From Bacilli bacterium (lineage in GTDB: Bacteria; Bacillota_I; Bacilli_A; RFN20; CAG-288), in assembly GCA_022774485.1 (NCBI GenBank), contig JALFLX010000002.1, positions 1 to 5,525 of the forward strand: a DNA stretch of 5,525 nt. The letters run 5' to 3'. The position numbers and the translations under genes are program-made. The number at the start of each line of letters is the position of its first letter. The stretch's first letter is position 1. Below are positions 1-5,525 of the stretch, in pieces. Under the pieces are notes generated by a model. The model was not told where the DNA came from, made no database searches, and saw only the letters and a program-made list of their open reading frames with translations.

Positions 1-23
1 GAAGACTCTTTCAGGATGAATAT

Positions 24-148
24 TTACTCGACTGTCTTTGTCTTTCCTGTGAGAAGGGAGAGCAAAGTGAGCTTCATCTGCTCCTCTTTCACATGGAATA
101 GCATGCTGAGATTTCTCTTATAGGTGCGAAGTTGATCTTCATATTCTA
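24..148 (-). pseudogene. Mirror copy of the same C-terminal fragment
   Basis: Because the left arm is the reverse complement of the right arm, the same peptide is encoded on the minus strand, ending at TAA (complement of 24-26). The one arm mismatch changes a codon: ATT (Ile) in the right arm is ATG (Met) here, at plus positions 75-77. It has no start and no gene body. It is either half of a real inverted duplication or an artefactual copy, and should not be counted as an independent gene. Confidence 0.35.
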
Positions 149-285
149 GCTTATCAATATTAGAATATGAAGATCAACTTCGCACCTATAAGAGAAATCT
201 CAGCATGCTATTCCATGTGAAAGAGGAGCAGATTAAGCTCACTTTGCTCTCCCTTCTCACAGGAAAGACAAAGACAGTCGAGTAA
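136..285 (+). CDS. C-terminal fragment of an unidentified protein (5' end missing)
   Basis: The frame opens after TGA 133-135, runs through the spacer and right arm, and ends at TAA 283-285. The credible native part starts about codon 151 and reads ...EYEDQLRTYKRN...HVKEEQIKL..., a charged, helix-prone tail with an LTLLSLLTG segment, ending KTKTVE. I do not recognise the family. Three things argue for a real gene end: protein-like composition, codon use like the downstream genes, and an intrinsic terminator beginning 12 bases after the stop. There is no plausible start: ATG at 205 would give 26 residues without a good ribosome binding site. The rest of the gene probably lay to the left and is replaced here by the inverted copy. 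If the palindrome is natural, this could instead be a truncated relic. Confidence 0.45.
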   Translation, partial: SSYSSLSILEYEDQLRTYKRNLSMLFHVKEEQIKLTLLSLLTGKTKTVE

Positions 286-296
286 ATATTCATCCT

Positions 297-329
297 GAAA
301 GAGTCTTCATAAGTTGTGAAGACTTTTTC
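297..329 (+). terminator. Intrinsic terminator after the unidentified gene end
   Basis: Bases 297-309 (GAAAGAGTCTTCA) pair with 317-329 (TGAAGACTTTTTC) to give a 13-bp stem with one G-T wobble and a 7-base loop (TAAGTTG). The core of the stem is AGTCTTCA/TGAAGACT, followed by a run of T at 324-328. It begins 12 bases after the TAA at 283-285 and lies upstream of the next promoter, as expected for a rho-independent terminator separating two transcription units. Its ascending arm up to base 308 is inside the giant palindrome; the loop and descending arm are outside it. The stem is AT-rich, so its strength is uncertain. Confidence 0.7.
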
Positions 330-391
330 AATTTGTTGTCAATTCGTGTACTTTTTCTTTGTTGGCAAATCTAGTTTCAAGAGCATTACTT

Positions 392-400
392 TGCTATACT
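392..400 (+). promoter_or_regulatory. Extended -10 promoter of the ATPase/VWA operon
   Basis: TGCTATACT fits the extended -10 pattern TGnTATAAT with one difference. No good -35 lies 16-18 bases upstream (TAGTTT at 372-377 is weak), which is tolerable for an extended -10 promoter. Predicted transcription start is near 407, giving a leader of about 18 bases that holds only the ribosome binding site. The degV-type promoter in this window has the same layout. Confidence 0.55.
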
Positions 401-412
401 TAGAAGATACGG

Positions 413-418
413 AAGGAG
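413..418 (+). promoter_or_regulatory. Ribosome binding site of the MoxR-type ATPase
   Basis: AAGGAG lies 6 bases before the ATG at 425 and fixes this start over any internal ATG. Confidence 0.85.
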
Positions 419-424
419 ATTTCT

Positions 425-1750
425 ATGGCAAAATTCAAGAATATCAAACGTCTTGTGAAGCGTATTATTTACACAAATCTTATCTCAGAAAATCAGCTTT
501 ATCTCACCCCTCTTCTTTCTGGACAGCACGGTATTGGAAAATCGATGATTATCAAACAGCTTGCTGATGAGATCAAAGGAACCATGATGGTGATCGATGG
601 TGGCCAGTTAAAAGAAGGTGAAATCACCGGTTTACCGCTTCAGTACCAGGATAGAGATGGAAAGATCTCGTTCCGTTTTTTGCCATATTATCTTGTCGAG
701 AGAATTCAAGAGCAAGAGAAACAAATCTATCTGAAAAGACACAAGGATGCCCCCGTTTTAGATTGCCTTTTAGGAGCGGAAAATCAGTATCAAGAGAATA
801 ATCTTTCTCCAGAAGAGAAAATGAATCTCTTAACAACAGGTGAAATCAAACCTGTGATTCTCTTCTTCGATGAGATCAACCGTTCTGATACACAAGTCTA
901 TAAAGAACTGATGAACTTGCTATTAAATCACAGGGTTAACGGTTATGTCTTCCCTTGGTGGGTGTTCTTTGTCGCCGCGATGAACCCGCCGACTGATGAT
1001 GGCCTTTATTTTACAAATGATATCGATCCTGCGCAGCTCGATCGTTTCTTTAAGCTTGATATCGCTCCGACATCCACAGATTTTATCGCCTATGCAAAAG
1101 AGAAAGACTTCTCTCCTTTGATCCCTGATTTCATCAAAGAGAACCGTACTGCTCTCTATCAGCAAAAAGATCTCTCTAACACCGAATGTGTCCCAGAGCC
1201 GACTCCTAGAGGATATGAGATGCTTGACCTTATCTTCAAAGGACTTGACAAATTATCTCCTATGTTCTTGCCTGAAGAGATGACCATGAAGGTTATCTTA
1301 GAGGATCTCAGTGAGCTCTGCATATCTAAGCTTGGAAAAACAACGGGAACTCTCTTTTTTGACTATGTCAAAAATACCTTATACAATGTCACTTTAGATC
1401 AGTTTTTAAATGATGATAACGAGCTTTCTCACACAAAAGATAAACTCAAATTGATGAAGAGTGATATGGCGGAAGCTCTCGGAGTGAACATGATCTCTTA
1501 TTTGAAAGATTTTGCCGGATCTCTTTCCACAAACTGGAGAAAACTCTTTGAATTAGAAAGCAAAATTGGCATCTTTATCAAAACCATTGACAAGAAAACT
1601 CGCATTGTCTTTGCACATCAGTTTGAAGATGCTACAACCCGTCAGAACCAATCGTTCGTGAGCACTTATCACGATATTTATTACCATGTGATTCAACCGG
1701 TCTTCAGCCAGGAGAAAGAGCTGAAGGCTTCTTATAAGAAACTGAAATGA
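425..1750 (+). CDS. MoxR-type AAA+ ATPase
   Basis: A cytoplasmic AAA+ ATPase of 441 residues. The core is visible in order: Walker A GQHGIGKS (residues 33-40), Walker B ILFFDE with D149/E150, sensor 1 N187 in AAMNPP, arginine-finger-like R207 in LDRFFK, and a sensor 2-like arginine (R262) in PTPRGYE. All key residues for ATP binding and hydrolysis are present. The segment between Walker A and Walker B is long and charged (residues about 70-140). The C-terminal 170 residues are helical and not recognised. MoxR-family ATPases form hexameric rings and remodel or insert cofactors into client proteins together with a VWA-domain partner, as in RavA-ViaA and CoxD-CoxE. The next gene encodes such a partner and overlaps this stop by ATGA, so the pair is an operon. 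The client is unknown. The family call is firm; a chaperone role is inferred from relatives. Confidence 0.9.
   Translation: MAKFKNIKRLVKRIIYTNLISENQLYLTPLLSGQHGIGKSMIIKQLADEIKGTMMVIDGGQLKEGEITGLPLQYQDRDGKISFRFLPYYLVERIQEQEKQIYLKRHKDAPVLDCLLGAENQYQENNLSPEEKMNLLTTGEIKPVILFFDEINRSDTQVYKELMNLLLNHRVNGYVFPWWVFFVAAMNPPTDDGLYFTNDIDPAQLDRFFKLDIAPTSTDFIAYAKEKDFSPLIPDFIKENRTALYQQKDLSNTECVPEPTPRGYEMLDLIFKGLDKLSPMFLPEEMTMKVILEDLSELCISKLGKTTGTLFFDYVKNTLYNVTLDQFLNDDNELSHTKDKLKLMKSDMAEALGVNMISYLKDFAGSLSTNWRKLFELESKIGIFIKTIDKKTRIVFAHQFEDATTRQNQSFVSTYHDIYYHVIQPVFSQEKELKASYKKLK
1747..1750 (+). promoter_or_regulatory. ATGA stop/start overlap (translational coupling)
   Basis: The ATPase stop TGA (1748-1750) overlaps the ATG (1747-1749) of the VWA gene. 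Upstream there is only a weak AAGAAACTGAA; the nearest GGAG (1711-1714) is 32 bases away. Reinitiation by terminating ribosomes is therefore the likely route, which would tie the amounts of the two proteins together. Confidence 0.75.
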
Positions 1751-3204
1751 CCTTATTTGAACAGTATGATCATCTTATCGATTATACAAAGAAATACGGA
1801 GAACTTTCTGAAGAGCTTGAGTCGTTGAGCCTCGACTTCTTCAAGGAGCTCCAAGCTCTCTTTTATGTGAATGATTTCTTCGATATCGCAAAATTCTTCG
1901 ACTCATTTCAATTGGAACTAGACGCTTCTTTAGAAACACCTTTGAACTTCATCATCACCCAAAACGATCTTTTGCTTTCCTTCAATCCTTTACTTCTTCA
2001 AAGTCTCAGCTTAAAAGATTTTATCAATGTTTTCTTGATTGATAAATTATTGTTAACCCATCATCAGGACTCTTCTCTTCAGGAACATTTCAATGTCATT
2101 GAGTATAGAGAAGAACAAGCGAAAGAGAACAAAGAGCAGTATGATTGGCATCGAAGTGAGAAAAGCGCGAAATACGGATTACCTGATGACACTACCATCA
2201 ACAACCTTCAGAGAGAGTACCAAGAAGACTTCCTCCAGGGAGAAAAGATGAGTGTTTCAAAGCTTGACACAGACTATTTTGATAAGCTGGATGAAGTGTT
2301 TCCTGATCCTGTACTTCCTCCTGGAATTTTCTTTAATCTTCCAGAGCTTCTCAAAGATAGACTCTCTCAACGAAAGCATGTCAGAGAAGCAAAAAAGATT
2401 TATGACAGCATAATGAAAGAGGCGGCCTTTTCTTCAGCTGGTGTGATAGATGCTCTCTTCAAAATCGGTAGTCAAAAGAAGGAAAGCAGTCAAGTTCCTC
2501 TTGATCGCAACAATCAAAGTCAATTTGATGAAAACAGTTTTTCGCTTCCGGTTTCTTTTCCGAAATACAGGGCAGTCACTGTTACAAAATCGGATTTAAA
2601 AAAAGCGGGGAATGAAGCTGGTGATATGGCTTCTTTACTAGCGTTTGCTCCTAAGAAATCATCCCATCGTTGGCTTAGAATTCTCTCTCGACTTCTCACA
2701 GTCTCTGAGACTGAAAAAAGAAGAACGAGAACAAGACTCAACCGCAGACAACCGCTCCGTTTTGATCTTTCCGGACAGATGTATTCAACTTCTTTGAATA
2801 ACCTCATCATCGCAATTGACACTTCTGGCAGTGTCGATGATGATCTTGTCCAAAAATTTTTAAGTGAAATTTATGCGATGATTCGCAGGTTCAGCTGCAC
2901 GTTTACTTTGATACAATGTGACGCTAGAATTCACGAAATCAGGACCATTAAAAACTTATCCGACATCAAAAATTTAGTGATTCTCGGAAGAGGTGGTACA
3001 AGATACGAGCCTGTGTTCGAGCTGATTAACAGCGATAAGAAATATAAAAACTCTATTGTTGTTTATTTTACCGATGGATATGGAAGTCACTCTATCCCTA
3101 AGCCGAAATGCAAAAAGCTGATTTGGGTGTTATCTACAGAAAATGGTATGAAGCCTAGTCTTTCGGTAAAAGAACCCTATGGATTAATCACAACGATCGA
3201 TTGA
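1747..3204 (+). CDS. VWA-domain partner protein with DUF2201-type architecture and degenerate metallopeptidase domain
   Basis: A 485-residue soluble protein. The C-terminal third is a VWA-like domain with a complete MIDAS metal site: D358-T-S-G-S362, T418 in GRGGT, and D443 in FTDG, followed by the IWVLS strand typical of this family. The N-terminal region resembles the putative metallopeptidase domain that precedes VWA in DUF2201 proteins: the F-N80-P81 motif is followed 18 residues later by the site where HExxH is expected, but the residues there are I98-D99-K-L-L102, so the zinc ligands and catalytic Glu are absent. The middle (about 110-330) is charged, ending in an Arg-rich stretch RRTRTRLNRRQ just before the VWA domain. 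It starts at the ATGA overlap with the ATPase stop and has no good Shine-Dalgarno site, so translation is probably coupled. It likely acts as adaptor or regulator for the ATPase. Domain assignment comes from motifs and spacing only. Confidence 0.85.
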   Translation: MTLFEQYDHLIDYTKKYGELSEELESLSLDFFKELQALFYVNDFFDIAKFFDSFQLELDASLETPLNFIITQNDLLLSFNPLLLQSLSLKDFINVFLIDKLLLTHHQDSSLQEHFNVIEYREEQAKENKEQYDWHRSEKSAKYGLPDDTTINNLQREYQEDFLQGEKMSVSKLDTDYFDKLDEVFPDPVLPPGIFFNLPELLKDRLSQRKHVREAKKIYDSIMKEAAFSSAGVIDALFKIGSQKKESSQVPLDRNNQSQFDENSFSLPVSFPKYRAVTVTKSDLKKAGNEAGDMASLLAFAPKKSSHRWLRILSRLLTVSETEKRRTRTRLNRRQPLRFDLSGQMYSTSLNNLIIAIDTSGSVDDDLVQKFLSEIYAMIRRFSCTFTLIQCDARIHEIRTIKNLSDIKNLVILGRGGTRYEPVFELINSDKKYKNSIVVYFTDGYGSHSIPKPKCKKLIWVLSTENGMKPSLSVKEPYGLITTID

Positions 3205-3205
3205 T

Positions 3206-4060
3206 TTATTTTCCGTCGTTGAAATACAAGATACCTAAGCAATGTGGACCGCAGTGACAAGAGATGGTCGCACCGGCTTTGGTGTTGTAAATAGTTTCAA
3301 ATCCGACTTCTTTTAAGCGCGCTCTAACTGCTTCGACAACATCGTCTGGAGCAGAGGAATAAGTGATGAAGACTAAGGATTTATCTGGAGTCGGGAAGAG
3401 AGATAAGCACTCTTCGACATAATCCATAACTGCTTTCATCATAGAACCGCGGAATTTTTTCTTTCCAGGAGCCATCTTACCAGTTTCCGCATTGACATAA
3501 ATCGCAGGTTTGATGTGGAGAAGGTTTGCACCTAACATGGATAAGAGAGAACATCTTCCACCCTTGTAAAGGTGATTGACACTCTCTAAGGAGAAAGAGG
3601 CTTGGCAAGCGGAGACTCTCTTCTCGCTGATTTCAAAAATCTCTTTCGGGGAAAGGCCTTTTTCTACAAGTTTTCTTCCTGCGATCGCCTGTAATGCGAT
3701 GCCGGTAGAAAGAGAACGAGTATCGATGACAAAGACATTCTCCATCTTGCTTGCTGCACTCTTCGCATTGGAACAAGCAGAGGAGATGGCGCTAGAGAGA
3801 GAATAGTGGATGATGGCATCATATCCTTTGGCTTTTAAGCTCTCAAAATATTCTTGATATTGAAATTCATTGATGGCGCTGGTTTTCGGAAGTTTGCCAG
3901 TCTTGTCAGTGTAATCAAATAAGACCTTGGAATCGACCTCTCCGTCCAATGCGGTCTCTTCTCCTAAAATAATGGTAAAGGGAATGGTATAGATTTCATA
4001 TTTTTCTAACAATTCCTTCGGTAAATCAATTGTGCTTTCCGCGCTGATAGCAATACGCAT
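3206..4060 (-). CDS. DegV-family fatty-acid-binding protein (FakB-like)
   Basis: A cytoplasmic protein of 284 residues, the usual DegV length. Family landmarks: AESTIDLP at the N-terminus (residues 7-14; most members have DST here), PKTSA with T60/S61, a Ser-rich stretch YSLSSAISS (86-94), VIDTRSLSTG (111-120), KGGRCS (166-171), IKPAIYV (183-189), and a C-terminal H269 in place of the family's HTGP motif. In characterised members the Thr, Ser and His hold the carboxylate of a bound fatty acid, and FakB proteins present it to the kinase FakA for entry into phospholipid. No fakA-like gene is in this window, so pathway membership is inferred. Start fixed by GGGAGG (4068-4073), 7 bases upstream. 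Its stop is one base from the convergent VWA gene. Unusual: the cluster C268-H-C-G-P-H-C274. Confidence 0.88.
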   Translation of the reverse strand: MRIAISAESTIDLPKELLEKYEIYTIPFTIILGEETALDGEVDSKVLFDYTDKTGKLPKTSAINEFQYQEYFESLKAKGYDAIIHYSLSSAISSACSNAKSAASKMENVFVIDTRSLSTGIALQAIAGRKLVEKGLSPKEIFEISEKRVSACQASFSLESVNHLYKGGRCSLLSMLGANLLHIKPAIYVNAETGKMAPGKKKFRGSMMKAVMDYVEECLSLFPTPDKSLVFITYSSAPDDVVEAVRARLKEVGFETIYNTKAGATISCHCGPHCLGILYFNDGK

Positions 4061-4067
4061 ACGAATT

Positions 4068-4073
4068 CCTCCC
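4068..4073 (-). promoter_or_regulatory. Ribosome binding site of the DegV-family gene
   Basis: On the minus strand GGGAGG stands 7 bases before the ATG at 4060, a strong site that settles the start. Confidence 0.85.
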
Positions 4074-4097
4074 GTTTTTGTTTATTATAACAAACGG
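4072..4097. promoter_or_regulatory. Operator-like dyad over the DegV-family promoter
   Basis: CCGTTT (4072-4077) and AAACGG (4092-4097) form perfect 6-bp half-sites separated by 14 bases; within the spacer GTT/AAC (4080-4082/4089-4091) also pair if two bases are bulged. The dyad spans the -10, the predicted start and the edge of the ribosome binding site. Only about half would be transcribed, so a protein-binding operator is likelier than an RNA hairpin. The regulator is unknown; I do not recognise a FapR or FabT box. Confidence 0.4.
4084..4092 (-). promoter_or_regulatory. Extended -10 promoter of the DegV-family gene
   Basis: The minus strand reads TGTTATAAT, a perfect extended -10. An 18-base spacer separates it from TGCTCA (4108-4113), a weak -35 (3 of 6). 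A T-rich tract (on this strand) at 4113-4126 lies just upstream and could act as an UP-like element. Predicted start is near 4077, giving a leader of about 17 bases. Confidence 0.7.
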
Positions 4098-4163
4098 AAA
4101 AACATCGTGAGCAAAAAAGAAAAAAAGTTCAGCAAATTGTTAAGTGTATTTCAAGAATAAGGA

Positions 4164-5525
4164 TCAGTTCATCGCCTTTTCAAAAGAGAAGAGATAACGT
4201 TCTTTTTGATCGATTTGATTTACCTGATCAAGATGACAGAGCGCTAATCCGTAGATGATACCAGGGCCGATATTGAAGAAGTGACAATCAAAGACTGAGA
4301 CTCCGATCATGACTAAAATTTCAAAGAAGTAAAGCCATTTCTCAGCGGTCTTATGTTGGAAGAAGGGAATTAAAGTGACATAGCGATGATACAAATATCC
4401 AATCAATCCGATGATGCCAGTAGAGGATAAAAGCTGAAGATAGGTATCGTGATATCGTGCGGGAATAATATCCGTGAGGAAATAGTCTGGCGGAGCGCCG
4501 ATTCCAACTGGTTCTTCGATAAATGAGGTGCCAAAAATCGGGCTTGTTTTGAAATTATCAAGAGCGCACTGATAGACATCAAATCTTCCGCTTGCAAGGA
4601 TTTCTATGGAAAAGTTTTGTAAAGTCCAGATGAGGCTATCAAACATCTTAGATACAAGGTTTGAGAAGAGGAAGGCACAGGCGACAAATAGCAATACGAA
4701 GAATAAGATGGTTACAAGAGATAACAAACGATATTTCGTTTTGATAAAGAAATAGACAAGAAGTATCACCTCTCCGATCATAGCGACCAAAGCCGCATTT
4801 CTAGACTGGCAGATCATGGTGGATAGGAAGAAGAGAAGATTCAACCCAAGGTAAAAGAACGGCCTTTTATGTTTTAATGCAAGATAGATTGGTGCAGGAA
4901 GAGTGAAGACCATCATCGCCCCGACATTGTTTTTCACACCCCAACCAGTTCTCACCATCTCCCCTGAAAAGGTGCCATCTAGAATCGCATCAAAATGACT
5001 GAAATACGCAAATAACACCTCTGCTATTAAAACAAAACCAGCTCCGACAAGAACCCTTGCAAAATAAACTTTCTTCTCTTTTTCAAAATCGACTAAGAAG
5101 TAGGCGGAAAAATATGGTATTGCAAAAGAAGCGACAACTCCTAACCCGAACAAGACGCTGTGAATTCCGTATTTTTCAGTGAATAATCCACCCGGGATAA
5201 AAGTCAAGGCAAGAATCAAGAAGCCGAGCATATTCTTTGAAGCGTGAATTCGTTTTCCTTTTTTATAATCGAAGATAAATCTTGTGATAAAGCAAAGGGC
5301 AATTAAGGCGATTAAGATCCAGAGATGAATCATAAATTCAGGCGTAAACAATGTCACACCTACTCCTTCATTGACATTTTGGTGCTTTAAAGAAACAGTG
5401 AAATAGCCAAAAGAAAAGGGAGCGATGATGGAAATCATGTCTTCACAAAAGAAGAGAGGGATCACTCCACCTAAGATGACATAGAGATAATAGACTGGAA
5501 GTTCCCACCCGAAAATTTCACTGAG
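4164..5525 (-). CDS. O-antigen ligase/polymerase-like membrane protein (Wzy/WaaL type), 5' end outside window
   Basis: An integral membrane protein with about 11-13 hydrophobic segments and a large polar loop before the last three, the layout of the O-antigen ligase/polymerase superfamily, which joins or transfers lipid-linked glycans at the outer face of the membrane. The loop has family-like motifs: SGRFDVYQCALDNF (R codon at 4584-4586), SPIFGTSF, and RYHDTYLQLL (H codon at 4449-4451) followed by SSTGIIGLIGYL; most relatives have H-N where this has H-D. The stop is TGA at the complement of 4164-4166. A GTG at 5465 might be taken as the start, but the frame stays open to the last base of the window and encodes a further 20 residues (SEIFGWELPVYYLYVILGG region) that complete a membrane segment, so the true start lies to the right. 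The substrate is unknown and no other glycan genes are in view. Confidence 0.75.
   Translation of the reverse strand, partial: LSEIFGWELPVYYLYVILGGVIPLFFCEDMISIIAPFSFGYFTVSLKHQNVNEGVGVTLFTPEFMIHLWILIALIALCFITRFIFDYKKGKRIHASKNMLGFLILALTFIPGGLFTEKYGIHSVLFGLGVVASFAIPYFSAYFLVDFEKEKKVYFARVLVGAGFVLIAEVLFAYFSHFDAILDGTFSGEMVRTGWGVKNNVGAMMVFTLPAPIYLALKHKRPFFYLGLNLLFFLSTMICQSRNAALVAMIGEVILLVYFFIKTKYRLLSLVTILFFVLLFVACAFLFSNLVSKMFDSLIWTLQNFSIEILASGRFDVYQCALDNFKTSPIFGTSFIEEPVGIGAPPDYFLTDIIPARYHDTYLQLLSSTGIIGLIGYLYHRYVTLIPFFQHKTAEKWLYFFEILVMIGVSVFDCHFFNIGPGIIYGLALCHLDQVNQIDQKERYLFSFEKAMN

Larger units (their letters stand above)
1..308. repeat. Giant near-perfect inverted repeat (148-base arms, 12-base spacer)
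   Basis: Base i pairs with base 309-i throughout: arm 1-148 is the reverse complement of arm 161-308, with spacer 149-160 (GCTTATCAATAT). I checked the arms base by base and found a single mismatch, C75 opposite T234. No non-palindromic flank is visible on the left, because the match runs to base 1; the repeat may continue beyond the window. On the right, base 309 onward is unique sequence. The right arm carries an open reading frame and half of a terminator, so it looks like ordinary gene sequence and the left arm looks like its inverted copy. No transposase, terminal repeats or target duplication accompany it. It could be a real hairpin-forming duplication or a fold-back (chimeric amplification or assembly) artefact at a contig end. 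The repeat is certain; its biological reality is not. Confidence 0.97.
4061..4163. other. Intergenic region between the Wzy-like and DegV-family genes
   Basis: 103 bases holding the DegV-family promoter, dyad and ribosome binding site. On the minus strand there is a T-rich run (complement of 4113-4126) downstream of the Wzy-like stop, but I found no stem in front of it, so no terminator is called. The Wzy-like transcript may read through into the DegV-family gene. Confidence 0.5.

Noticed and set aside
205..285. Independent 26-residue small protein starting at ATG 205
   Set aside because: No Shine-Dalgarno site and the frame stays open well upstream, so it reads as the tail of a longer gene.
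1..308. Insertion sequence, retron msd or CRISPR-type element as explanation for the palindrome
   Set aside because: No transposase, reverse transcriptase, repeat-spacer pattern or target duplication is present, and the arm contains ordinary gene-end sequence.
336..341. TTGTCA as a -35 element for a second promoter
   Set aside because: No -10-like hexamer lies 16-19 bases downstream, and it is too far from the TATACT at 395.
316..567. Plus-strand open frame of 83 codons starting with GTG at 316
   Set aside because: It begins inside the terminator, overlaps the well-supported ATPase gene in another frame, has no ribosome binding site and no recognisable motif.
624..1165. Two minus-strand open frames opposite the ATPase gene
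   Set aside because: They lie wholly antisense to conserved AAA+ motifs, lack ribosome binding sites and look like shadows.
2520..2822. Minus-strand open frame of 100 codons opposite the VWA gene
   Set aside because: It is antisense to the Arg-rich linker and the start of the VWA domain; no independent support.
3576..3806. Plus-strand open frame opposite the DegV-family gene
   Set aside because: Shadow of a strongly supported gene; composition is the antisense of its codons.
4113..4126. Terminator for the Wzy-like gene (T-rich run on the minus strand)
   Set aside because: No stable stem precedes the run; it fits better as AT-rich sequence upstream of the DegV-family promoter.
4403..4597. 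Minus-strand 64-codon frame inside the Wzy-like gene
   Set aside because: Alternative frame within the loop region that carries the family motifs; no start signal.

Overview
The window looks like a stretch of chromosome, or a whole short contig, from a low-GC Gram-positive-type bacterium (Bacillota or a Tenericutes-related lineage). This is inferred from strong Shine-Dalgarno sites (AAGGAG, GGGAGG), extended -10 promoters, a DegV/FakB-type protein and AT-leaning codons. TGA is used as a stop in three genes and Trp is encoded by TGG, so the standard bacterial code applies and a Mycoplasma-type code does not.

Layout: (1) Bases 1-308 form a giant inverted repeat: two 148-base arms (1-148 and 161-308) with one mismatch around a 12-base spacer. 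The right arm reads as the 3' end of an unidentified plus-strand gene (stop at 283-285), followed by an intrinsic terminator at 297-329. (2) A short promoter region with an extended -10 drives a two-gene operon: a MoxR-type AAA+ ATPase (425-1750) and a VWA/DUF2201-type partner (1747-3204), joined by an ATGA stop/start overlap. (3) Convergent to it, with one base between the stop codons, is a DegV-family fatty-acid-binding protein (3206-4060, minus). It has its own extended -10 promoter and an operator-like dyad. (4) A polytopic membrane protein of the O-antigen ligase/polymerase (Wzy/WaaL-like) type lies on the minus strand from 4164. Its frame is still open at the right edge, so its N-terminus is missing.

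How they work together: the ATPase and VWA protein should form a MoxR/VWA chaperone-like pair, as in RavA-ViaA or CoxD-CoxE, with an unknown client. The DegV protein probably presents fatty acids to a kinase encoded elsewhere. The Wzy-like protein would act on surface glycans. No link between the operon and the two minus-strand genes is visible.

Most notable points: the giant palindrome, which is either a real hairpin element or a fold-back artefact at a contig end; loss of the HExxH zinc motif in the VWA partner's N-terminal domain; and the dyad over the degV-type promoter. No CRISPR array, transposase, tRNA or rRNA was seen.
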